Of a stretch of 13,846 nt of DNA, positions 6,660-12,733 are shown piece after piece. Numbering within the stretch: position 1 is the stretch's first letter; each line of letters starts with the position of its first letter. Where the stretch lies: the NCBI GenBank assembly GCA_029562045.1, contig JAKQWJ010000094.1, positions 1-13,846 on the forward strand. The letters run 5' to 3'. Source of the stretch: Spirochaetota bacterium (GTDB lineage: Bacteria > Spirochaetota > Spirochaetia > DTKZ01). The position numbers and the translations under genes were made by a program. The notes below the pieces were generated by a model, which saw only the letters and a list, made by a program, of their open reading frames with translations, was not told where the DNA came from and searched no databases.

Positions 6660-6957
6660 ACCCTTCGGAGACCCTCCCGCCGGCGGCCTTCGGCCTGCGC
6701 GGTCGGCGGCAGGACCGGGCGGCGGCTGGCCGGGCGGTCCCGGAGCCGCGCGTTCCGTTGGGAGGTCCCGGAGCCGCGGCCGGATTCCCGGGGGGCGGCG
6801 ACGGGAGCGCCGGAGCGCCCGGCCGGAGGCGGCAGGACCGGGCGGCGGCAGGATTCCCCGGAGCCGCGCGTTCCGTTGGGAGGTCCCGGAGCCGCGGCCG
6901 GATTCCCCGGGGCCGCGCCGGAGCACCCGGCCGGAGGCGGCAGGACCGGGCCGCCGG
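6660..6957. repeat. GC-rich intergenic block with about 2.4 copies of a ~118-base repeat
   Basis: A 49-base word beginning CGGAGCCGCGCGTTCCGTTG occurs at 6741 and, unchanged, at 6859, a period of 118 bases. The rest of the unit matches too, except that the second copy lacks about 10 bases present in the first; it ends in GGAGGCGGCAGGACCGGG, seen at 6825 and 6933. A partial earlier copy (GGCGGCAGGACCGGG) is at 6705. Within each full unit CGGAGCCGCG is itself repeated 28 bases apart. The block fills the gap between the stops of two convergent genes (chemoreceptor and transglutaminase-like). Frames through it on both strands have no family features. No T-tailed terminator is visible. Confidence 0.8.
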
Positions 6958-8610
6958 TCAGTACACCCCCACCACCTGCAGATCGTTCCAGGAGCCGGAG
7001 AAGCTGGAGAAATCCCCCACCCCTTCGGCGTAGACGGTCTGCAGGGAGTGCATCTCCGGAGGCTCCAGGGTCCGCCCCTGGGGGCTTATCCTCTTGGCCT
7101 GCACGAGGCCCCGGGAAAACACGATGTGCCGGTTGCTCATGCTGCCGAAGTAGTAGGTCTCCGGGTCCGACGGGACCGGCAGGTCCTTGATGGGGGCCTT
7201 GTCGCCCAGGCTCGGGTCCGAGGGGACCCAGCCGAAATTCTCCAGATAAAACTCGGTCCAGAAGTGGGGTTTGGCGCTCTTGCCGTCGGTGATCACATAC
7301 CCGGCGATGGTGCGGGCGGGAATCCCGGCGCTCCTCAGCAGGGCCACGAAGAGGGTGGCGTAGGTGTAGGAGTCCCCGCTCTTCTCCTTCAGCCCCGTGA
7401 CGGCGTCCCGATAGCCCTTCGCCGGATCGTAGCTCATCCGGCGCAGAAGATAGCTGTAGATGAGCCGGGCCTTCCGGTAGGGGTTCTTTTCCCGGCCCAC
7501 CGCGGCCCGGGCGGCGGCTTCGATCTCCGGGTGGGAGGCGGGGGTGAAGGAGTTGGATACGGTATAGGCCTTGTACAGAGGCCGCTCGGTGTCGTAGTCC
7601 TGCCGCAGCCGGTCCGTCTGGATCCGGCACTCCACGGCGTATCTGTCCAGGATGAAGGTCTGGGCAACCCGGCGGGACGCCCCCCGGGGGAGGTCCTTGA
7701 GGTACACCAGGGTGAGGCCGTTGTGATTTTCGATCTCCGCCTTCGGCTCCTGGTTCAGAAGCTGCACCTCCCGCTGGTTGGGCCCCTCCTGCACCCGGGG
7801 GATCCACAGGTAGAGACCTCCCCCCTCCTTCTCGGAGGTGTTCCGCACATCCAGGGAGGACTGGACGGTGTAGGTCCGTTTATCGGAGAAGATCCTCCGC
7901 CCCGCGGACTGATCCAGTTCGAAGAAAACGGAATTGCTGTCTCCCTTGTCATTCCTGATGAAGACCCCTCCGCTCCCGGCCCCCACGGGGATGCGGACCC
8001 GGATCTCGCCGTCGGACCAGGCCTCGTAGTCGAAATCGGTCTGGCTCGCCGCGATGGAGGAGCCGCCCCCGTCGGAGGGCTGCCCCGGGGCATCCGCCGC
8101 GGGGGCCCAGGGGAAGAATACCAGGCCCGTCTCCCGGTTGGGCCCGAAGTTCCTGCCGGAAATGACCAGGAGGCCCCCCACCGGGGCCCGTTCGGGCTCC
8201 ACCGACTCGATGTAGGGGGTGCCTGGCGCGGCTCCCCCCCGGAGCACCACGGGGATGTCGTTCTTGTTGGTGAAGAGGACCCCGTCGCTCCTGCCCATGG
8301 AGGTCATCACGTAGACCAGACCGGAGCCGGCATCCTCCGGAATGCGGACACTGATCCGCTCCGGACTCCATTCCAGGTAGGCGGAGGAAACGGGAAAGAT
8401 GCCGGATATGCCGACCCGGCCCCGCTCCCGCCCGAAATGGCTTCCCTTGATCAGCAGGACCTCCCCGGGAAGGCCGATCTTCGGCTCGATGGAGTCGATC
8501 TCCGGCGCCTTTCCGGTGATGACCACGTTCAGAAAGAGGAGCAGCAGGAGGAAAGCGAGGATCACGAAGGGAAGCCGCATTCGGAGTAAGGCGGGAATGG
8601 AGGTTTTCAT
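6958..8610 (-). CDS. Membrane-anchored TIG-repeat/transglutaminase-like protein with Ser in place of the catalytic Cys
   Basis: Predicted 550 residues. An uncleaved signal-anchor (about 13-32, Leu-rich) would place the rest outside the cytoplasmic membrane. Two IPT/TIG immunoglobulin-like domains follow (about 36-116, starting P-E-I-D-S-I-E-P, and 131-231, starting T-P-Y-I-E-S-V-E-P). Then comes a beta-rich region and a transglutaminase-like core (about 370-470). In the core, the G-D-C motif is G-D-S (Ser414), followed by the expected Y-A-T-L-F-V-A-L-L-R and G-I-P-A-R; His449 (H-F-W-T-E-F) and Asp465 (V-P-S-D-P-S) are retained. With Ser instead of Cys the domain may be non-catalytic, perhaps a binding module. 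ATG 8610 follows AAGGGG and lies 8 bases after the preceding stop; ATG 8580 is an alternative. It is the last gene of the ECF-sigma operon. Domain calls are firm, function is unknown. Confidence 0.85.
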   Translation of the reverse strand: MKTSIPALLRMRLPFVILAFLLLLLFLNVVITGKAPEIDSIEPKIGLPGEVLLIKGSHFGRERGRVGISGIFPVSSAYLEWSPERISVRIPEDAGSGLVYVMTSMGRSDGVLFTNKNDIPVVLRGGAAPGTPYIESVEPERAPVGGLLVISGRNFGPNRETGLVFFPWAPAADAPGQPSDGGGSSIAASQTDFDYEAWSDGEIRVRIPVGAGSGGVFIRNDKGDSNSVFFELDQSAGRRIFSDKRTYTVQSSLDVRNTSEKEGGGLYLWIPRVQEGPNQREVQLLNQEPKAEIENHNGLTLVYLKDLPRGASRRVAQTFILDRYAVECRIQTDRLRQDYDTERPLYKAYTVSNSFTPASHPEIEAAARAAVGREKNPYRKARLIYSYLLRRMSYDPAKGYRDAVTGLKEKSGDSYTYATLFVALLRSAGIPARTIAGYVITDGKSAKPHFWTEFYLENFGWVPSDPSLGDKAPIKDLPVPSDPETYYFGSMSNRHIVFSRGLVQAKRISPQGRTLEPPEMHSLQTVYAEGVGDFSSFSGSWNDLQVVGVY

Positions 8611-8618
8611 GGCGCCCC

Positions 8619-9197
8619 TTACGGCAGGACCTTGTCCGCCGGCCCGGTGTGGGGAAGGATTTTTATTTCCAGTTCGATGTCGTACATGTATTCCGATTTT
8701 TTCTCCACCCGTTTGACCCCCAGGGGGAAGAAGAGGACCTTCTCCCCCAGGGAGACGGGGATGCTTTTCAGCGTGGTGAGGTATTTGATCTCCTCCTGAA
8801 GGGGAGTGGAGATCCACACCTGTCCCTGGGCCACCAGGATGAGGGAATCCTTCGTCTGGATGTAGGGGGTGAACTGGGCGACGACCACCACGTTGCTGCC
8901 CACCAGCCTGACCCCGATCCCCCGGCCGGGGATCGTCGTCTCCGAGCTTTCCGCGTTCCAGACCGCCGCCTCCCCCGCCCCGGAGACCCGGGCGGCGATG
9001 AGGATTGTCAGGGACGGTTCCATGGCGCCCGCCAGGGGATCCTCCGTCCTCGCGGGCCCCTCCGCCCCGGCGGAGACGGGCGCCAGGAGAAGGGCCGCGA
9101 GCCCGAAGGCGAGGAGCCTCTTCGCCGGACCCCCTGAGCGCCGGCGGCGGGACGCGGCGAAACGGTCGCCGGACCCTGCGGGGAGCGGTCCCCTCAT
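8619..9197 (-). CDS. Exported beta-rich protein of unknown function
   Basis: I do not recognise this family. The 192-residue product has a long basic N-terminus (R-R-R-R at 17-20, K-R at 26-27), a hydrophobic stretch L-L-A-F-G-L-A-A-L-L-L (28-38) and a plausible signal-peptidase site near V-S-A-G-A-E (41-46), so it is probably exported. The mature part (about 148 residues) alternates short hydrophobic strands, for example V-V-V-V-A-Q-F (103-109) and D-S-L-I-L-V-A-Q-G-Q-V-W-I (117-129), and has no cysteine. It may be one beta-sandwich. Its ATG overlaps the anti-sigma stop (ATGA, 9197-9194) and it ends 8 bases before the transglutaminase-like gene, so it belongs to the ECF-sigma operon. Partnership with the downstream TIG/transglutaminase-like protein is inference from this packing. 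Confidence 0.75.
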   Translation of the reverse strand: MRGPLPAGSGDRFAASRRRRSGGPAKRLLAFGLAALLLAPVSAGAEGPARTEDPLAGAMEPSLTILIAARVSGAGEAAVWNAESSETTIPGRGIGVRLVGSNVVVVAQFTPYIQTKDSLILVAQGQVWISTPLQEEIKYLTTLKSIPVSLGEKVLFFPLGVKRVEKKSEYMYDIELEIKILPHTGPADKVLP

Positions 9198-9775
9198 CGG
9201 GCGCCGCCCCGGAAAAACTCGTTTTCCCGCAGGAAGACGGGCTCCCCCCGGAACTCGAAGGTCCGGGTCTCCGGGAGCCGGATCGTGACCTCCCGGAGGA
9301 GTTCCTGCCGGTTCAGAATGTCCAGCAGCTGGTTCACATCCTTCACCTTGACCGTGAGGTCCAGGGGCTTGGCCTGTCCGGCGGCCCGACTCTCCGTCAG
9401 GAGGCGTCCCGGCCCGAGAACGACGGCGAGGCCCGCGCCGGCGCCGAACACCAGAACCCCCAGGGCCAGGGCGGCGGCGGCGGTGAGGCTGAAGCGCCGC
9501 TTCCAGAAGGGGTGCGGCGGGGAACCCAAGAGGCCATGAAGACCGCCCGGCCGGAGAGACCCGCCTGGACCGAAAATGCGGCTCGGCCCGGCGGCGGCCC
9601 CGGGGCGGCCGGTCTGTTCCGGACCCTCCCGCAGGGACTCCTTTATTCCGCGATAGAAGGATAGGGTCCCGGCGCAGGAGGGGTAGCGGGCCAGATGGTC
9701 CCGGATACTCTCTTTCCACGGGGACGGAACTTCACCGTCGCAGTAGGCGGAAAGAAGCTGTTTATCCGGGCACAT
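9194..9775 (-). CDS. Putative anti-sigma factor with degenerate zinc-finger (ZAS) domain
   Basis: A 193-residue single-pass membrane protein. The N-terminal segment M-C-P-D-K-Q-L-L-S-A-Y-C-D-G-E-V resembles zf-HC2/ZAS anti-sigma domains, which have C-x(about 24)-H-x3-C-x2-C. Here Cys2, His27 and Cys34 are in place but the first Cys of the C-x2-C pair is Tyr31; Cys12 is extra. A Gly/Pro-rich linker (about 50-90), one membrane segment (about 96-120) and an extracytoplasmic domain (about 125-193) follow. Such proteins hold the cognate ECF sigma factor inactive until an envelope signal arrives. ATG 9775 overlaps the sigma gene by 14 bases and is preceded by a strong GGAGGAG site inside it, indicating tight translational coupling. 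Position right after an ECF sigma gene is the main support for the role. Confidence 0.8.
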   Translation of the reverse strand: MCPDKQLLSAYCDGEVPSPWKESIRDHLARYPSCAGTLSFYRGIKESLREGPEQTGRPGAAAGPSRIFGPGGSLRPGGLHGLLGSPPHPFWKRRFSLTAAAALALGVLVFGAGAGLAVVLGPGRLLTESRAAGQAKPLDLTVKVKDVNQLLDILNRQELLREVTIRLPETRTFEFRGEPVFLRENEFFRGGAR

Positions 9776-10295
9776 CCCGCTCCTCCGATTCCCGCAGCAT
9801 TCCCCCCAGGCGTTCCCTGGCCCGATACACCCGCACCTTCACATTCCCCTCGCTGATCCTCAGCACGGCGGCGATGTCCCGATAGCTGAGGTCGCCGTAC
9901 TCCTTCAGGATGAGGACATCCCGGAGCTTTGCCGGAAGCTTCCCCAGGGCCGCCCGGACCCGCCGGGCCGTCTCGTCCCGAAGAACCGCCGCCTCTCCCG
10001 ATTCCGCGGCGAGGGGGGCGGCCTTCATGGCCCGCCGATAGGCCTGGGCCTCCCTCCCCCGCCGTTTCCCGTGATTCAGCGCCAGGTTCTTGGCCACCCG
10101 GATGAGCCAGTAGACGGCTTCCTCCGGCTGGGGAAAACTCCGGTCTCGCTGAAAGAGTCTGATGAACGCTTCCTGGCAGATCTCCTCTGCGGTCTCCGAG
10201 TCTCCCGTCATCCGAACCAGCATCCTCATCAGAATGGGGAACGCCCGTTCGTAGATGGATTCAAAATCTCCTTCGGAGCCGCCTGATCCCGACAT
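9762..10295 (-). CDS. ECF-type RNA polymerase sigma factor
   Basis: The 177-residue protein has only sigma regions 2 and 4, as in extracytoplasmic-function sigma factors. Region 2 (about 10-80) includes A-E-E-I-C-Q-E-A-F-I-R-L-F and the W-L-I-R-V-A-K-N-L-A-L-N segment for -10 recognition. Region 4 (about 112-165) holds L-P-A-K-L-R-D-V-L and the helix-turn-helix D-L-S-Y-R-D-I-A-A-V-L-R-I-S-E-G-N-V-K for -35 recognition. It directs RNA polymerase to a small regulon, probably envelope-related given the anti-sigma and exported proteins that follow. The start ATG 10295 has GGAAGAG about 11 bases upstream, a little far. It lies 37 bases downstream of cysS in an AT-rich gap. I recall that Treponema pallidum also has an rpoE-type gene next to cysS, which supports conserved order. 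Confidence 0.93.
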   Translation of the reverse strand: MSGSGGSEGDFESIYERAFPILMRMLVRMTGDSETAEEICQEAFIRLFQRDRSFPQPEEAVYWLIRVAKNLALNHGKRRGREAQAYRRAMKAAPLAAESGEAAVLRDETARRVRAALGKLPAKLRDVLILKEYGDLSYRDIAAVLRISEGNVKVRVYRARERLGGMLRESEERDVPG

Positions 10296-10332
10296 AAGCT
10301 AAACAACTCTTCCTTCGTTTCGTTACAGTTTA

Positions 10333-11730
10333 TCAGGCCCGCCTCCAGCGCGTGCCGTCGGGACCGTCCTCCAGCGTGATGCCCTTCTCCTTCAGCAGCG
10401 CCCGGATCTCGTCGGCCCGGGCGAAGTTCCGGGCCTTCCGGGCCTCCAGCCTCTCGGCGATGAGGGCTTCCACCTCGGCGTCCAGATTCCCGTCGTCGAT
10501 TTTCAGCAGGTCCAGTCCCAGGACCCGGTCCATCTCCGCCGCCGCGGCGATCTTCTCCCCGTCGGGGATGTTGCCGCTTTTGACCAGGGTCCAGAGGGCC
10601 GCCAGGGCCCGGGGCACATTGAGGTCCGCCGCCAGACTTTCATCGAATTCCTTCATGACCGCCGAAACGGCCGCGCCCCATGTCTCCCGCGCCGGGGAAG
10701 CATCCCGGGGAATCCGGGCCATCCGCTCCATCAGGTTTCCCCGGGCGGACCGGGCCGACTCCAGGCCCTCAAAGCTGAACTGCAGCTGGCTGCGGTAATG
10801 TCCCCCCAGGCAGAAATAGCGGTAGTCCAGGGGATGAAAGCCCTTCTCCACCAGGCGGTCCAGGGTCAGGAAACCTCCGGCGGACTTGGACATCTTGACC
10901 CGGTTCATCACCAGGAACTCGCCGTGGAGCCAGTACCGCACCCAGCGCTTCCCCGTGGCGGCCTCGCTCTGGGCGATCTCGTTGGTATGGTGGACGGGGA
11001 TGTGATCGATGCCGCCGCAGTGGATGTCGAACTCCTCGCCCAGGTACTTCATGCTCATGGCGCTGCACTCCAGGTGCCATCCGGGGTAGCCCCGGCCCCA
11101 GGGGGAGTCCCAGATCATGGCCTGGTTTTCGAACTTCGACCTGGTGAACCACAGCACGAAGTCGTGGGGGTTGCGCTTGTTCTCGTCCACCGCGATCCGG
11201 GAGCCCGCCCGGAGTTCCTGACGGTCCAGCAGGGCGAGCCGGCCGTAATCGGGGAACTTGTCGATGCTGAAGTAGACATTCCCTCCGGCCTGGTAGGTGA
11301 AGCCCTTCTCCTCCAGGCGCTTCACCAGGGCGATCATGTCGGCGATGTGGTCCGTGGCCTTGCAGACCACCGAGGGACGCAGCAGGTTGAGCCGGTCGGT
11401 GTCCCGGAAAAACGCCCGGGTGTACATCTCGGCGATGTCCCAGACGCTGCGGCCCGACTCCCGGGCGCTCTTGAGGATCTTGTCCTCCCCGTCGTCGGCG
11501 TCGTCGGTGAGATGGCCCACGTCGGTGATGTTCATCACATGGTCCACCCCGTAGCCGAAATACTGGAGGCTCCTCCTCAGGATGTCCTCGAAGATGTAGG
11601 TCCGCAGATTGCCGATGTGGGCGAAGTTGTAGACCGTGGGGCCGCAGGTGTACATTCCCGCTCTTCCCGGATGAATGGGGACAAAGGGCTCCAGGGCCCT
11701 GCCCATGGTATTGTAGAGTTGCAGTTCCAC
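10333..11730 (-). CDS. cysS: Cysteinyl-tRNA synthetase
   Basis: Charges tRNA-Cys with cysteine in the cytoplasm (class I synthetase). The 465-residue product carries C-G-P-T-V-Y (29-34) and F-A-H-I-G-N (36-41, the HIGH signature), zinc ligands Cys29, Cys222 (W-H-L-E-C-S), His247 and Glu251 (V-H-H-T-N-E), and K-M-S-K-S (279-283), with a helical C-terminal tRNA-binding part. Length is typical (about 460). The best start is GTG 11730, giving V/M-E-L-Q-L-Y-N-T, because AGGA precedes it at 8-base spacing and the family begins with an L-Y-N-T-like segment a few residues in. The in-frame ATG at 11706 would remove that segment, and a longer start at 11898 would run into murB. It is divergent from murB, with only 49 bases between starts, and heads the minus-strand series that includes the ECF sigma operon. 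Confidence 0.95.
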   Translation of the reverse strand: MELQLYNTMGRALEPFVPIHPGRAGMYTCGPTVYNFAHIGNLRTYIFEDILRRSLQYFGYGVDHVMNITDVGHLTDDADDGEDKILKSARESGRSVWDIAEMYTRAFFRDTDRLNLLRPSVVCKATDHIADMIALVKRLEEKGFTYQAGGNVYFSIDKFPDYGRLALLDRQELRAGSRIAVDENKRNPHDFVLWFTRSKFENQAMIWDSPWGRGYPGWHLECSAMSMKYLGEEFDIHCGGIDHIPVHHTNEIAQSEAATGKRWVRYWLHGEFLVMNRVKMSKSAGGFLTLDRLVEKGFHPLDYRYFCLGGHYRSQLQFSFEGLESARSARGNLMERMARIPRDASPARETWGAAVSAVMKEFDESLAADLNVPRALAALWTLVKSGNIPDGEKIAAAAEMDRVLGLDLLKIDDGNLDAEVEALIAERLEARKARNFARADEIRALLKEKGITLEDGPDGTRWRRA

Positions 11731-11779
11731 CTGATACGTCCTTTTCGCTTTCTGGAATCGCCCAGTTTTTTCTGGTAGT
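11731..11779. promoter_or_regulatory. Short divergent region shared by cysS and murB
   Basis: Only 49 bases separate the GTG of cysS (minus) from the ATG of murB (plus), so their promoters must overlap each other or the coding sequences. The region is less GC-rich than its surroundings and holds T- and A-rich stretches. The one -10-like word I see for murB is TAGTAT at 11776-11781, overlapping its ATG, with only a poor -35 match (TGGAAT). I cannot define promoters confidently. Confidence 0.3.
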
Positions 11780-12730
11780 ATGGACCTTGTGGACAAGGTA
11801 CGGAAATTCCTGAAAAAAATCAATATTTCCGGCAGAATCGCCGCGGAGGAGCCCATGAGCCGGCACACCACCTTCGAGGTGGGCGGCCCTGCGGACATCT
11901 ACGCCGAACCGGCCGACTTCCGCGAGGCGGCGCACCTCCTGAGGGAAGCATCCCGGATGGGGCTGCCGGTCTTCGTGCTGGGGGGGGGCGCGAACATCCT
12001 GGTGTCCGACCGGGGCATCCGGGGTCTGGTGATGAGCACCGTCCGCATGGCGGAAGTCCGGGCTGAGGGGGAGGTCCTCACCGCCGGAGCGGGAGCGCCG
12101 GTGAGCGCCGTCGCCGAGGCCGCTGCGGAGGCCGGGCTGGGAGGCCTGGACTTCATCTACGCCATGCCCGGCAGCGTGGGCGGCGCCCTGTGGATGAACG
12201 CCCGCTGCTACGATTCCTCCATCGCCGATGTCCTGGAGAGCGTCCGGTATCTGGACGGGGCCCTGGAGCCCCGGCGGGCCGGAGCGGAGGACCCGGACTT
12301 CATGGCCGGCTTCGACTACAAAAAATCCCCCTTCCAGCGGGGAGACATGGTGATCCTGGAGGCCTCCTTCCGGCTGCGCCGGACGGACCCGGAGACCCTG
12401 TGGAAAAGGATGCGGGAAATCCGGGAGGACCGGACCGCCAAGGGCCATTTCCTCGCCCCCTCGGCGGGATCGGTTTTCAAGAACAACCGGGACTTCGGGG
12501 CCCCCTCGGGGGTGATCATCGACCGGCTGGGGCTGCGGGGTCTGTCCGTCGGCCCGGCCCGGGTCTCGCCCCTGCACGCCAACATCATCCTGAACACCGG
12601 AGGGGCCACCGCCCGGGATATCCGCAGCCTGATCCATGCCGTGCAGGACCGGGTCTTCGCAGCCCGCGGTTTCCGGCTGGAGCCGGAGACTCTCTTCGTG
12701 GGAGACTGGGACGGGGAGGAATTCCTGTAA
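11780..12730 (+). CDS. murB: UDP-N-acetylenolpyruvoylglucosamine reductase (MurB)
   Basis: FAD enzyme that reduces UDP-GlcNAc-enolpyruvate to UDP-MurNAc with NADPH in peptidoglycan synthesis. The 316 residues show M-S-R-H-T-T-F-E-V-G-G-P-A (26-38), the FAD-binding V-L-G-G-G-A-N-I-L-V-S-D (66-77), M-P-G-S-V-G-G-A (129-136), P-S-A-G-S-V-F-K-N (227-235) with the proton-donor Ser231, H-A-N-I-I-L-N (266-272) and the C-terminal L-E-P-E-T-L-F-V-G with Glu303 as the likely second catalytic acid. The layout fits the shorter type II MurB. Where most MurB proteins have Y-R-x-S, this one has Y-K-K-S (180-183), putting Lys181 at the usual active-site Arg. No Shine-Dalgarno sequence precedes ATG 11780; GTG 11789, three codons on, is a possible alternative. 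A run of nine G (11980-11988) encodes the FAD glycines. Confidence 0.94.
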   Translation: MDLVDKVRKFLKKINISGRIAAEEPMSRHTTFEVGGPADIYAEPADFREAAHLLREASRMGLPVFVLGGGANILVSDRGIRGLVMSTVRMAEVRAEGEVLTAGAGAPVSAVAEAAAEAGLGGLDFIYAMPGSVGGALWMNARCYDSSIADVLESVRYLDGALEPRRAGAEDPDFMAGFDYKKSPFQRGDMVILEASFRLRRTDPETLWKRMREIREDRTAKGHFLAPSAGSVFKNNRDFGAPSGVIIDRLGLRGLSVGPARVSPLHANIILNTGGATARDIRSLIHAVQDRVFAARGFRLEPETLFVGDWDGEEFL

Positions 12731-12733
12731 AAA

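Noticed and set aside
4752..6926. 724-codon open frame on the minus strand opposite the chemoreceptor
   Set aside because: It mirrors a clearly real receptor gene, its translation is Gly/Arg/Pro-rich without family features, and it begins inside the repeat block. It is a by-product of high GC content.
6660..6957. CRISPR array
   Set aside because: The repeat has only about 2.4 copies with a ~118-base period, and most of the unit itself is repeated, so there are no distinct spacers and no cas genes.
7048..8589. 513-codon plus-strand frame opposite the transglutaminase-like gene
   Set aside because: Antisense to a gene with clear TIG and transglutaminase-like domains; no ribosome site or recognisable domain.
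11762..11775. CCAG-TTTTTT-CTGG as an operator between cysS and murB
   Set aside because: The arms are only four bases long and flank a T-run, so chance is likely.
10769..12637. 622-codon minus-strand frame spanning cysS and murB
   Set aside because: It runs antisense to murB and out of frame through cysS, both unmistakable genes. Composition is typical of a shadow frame.
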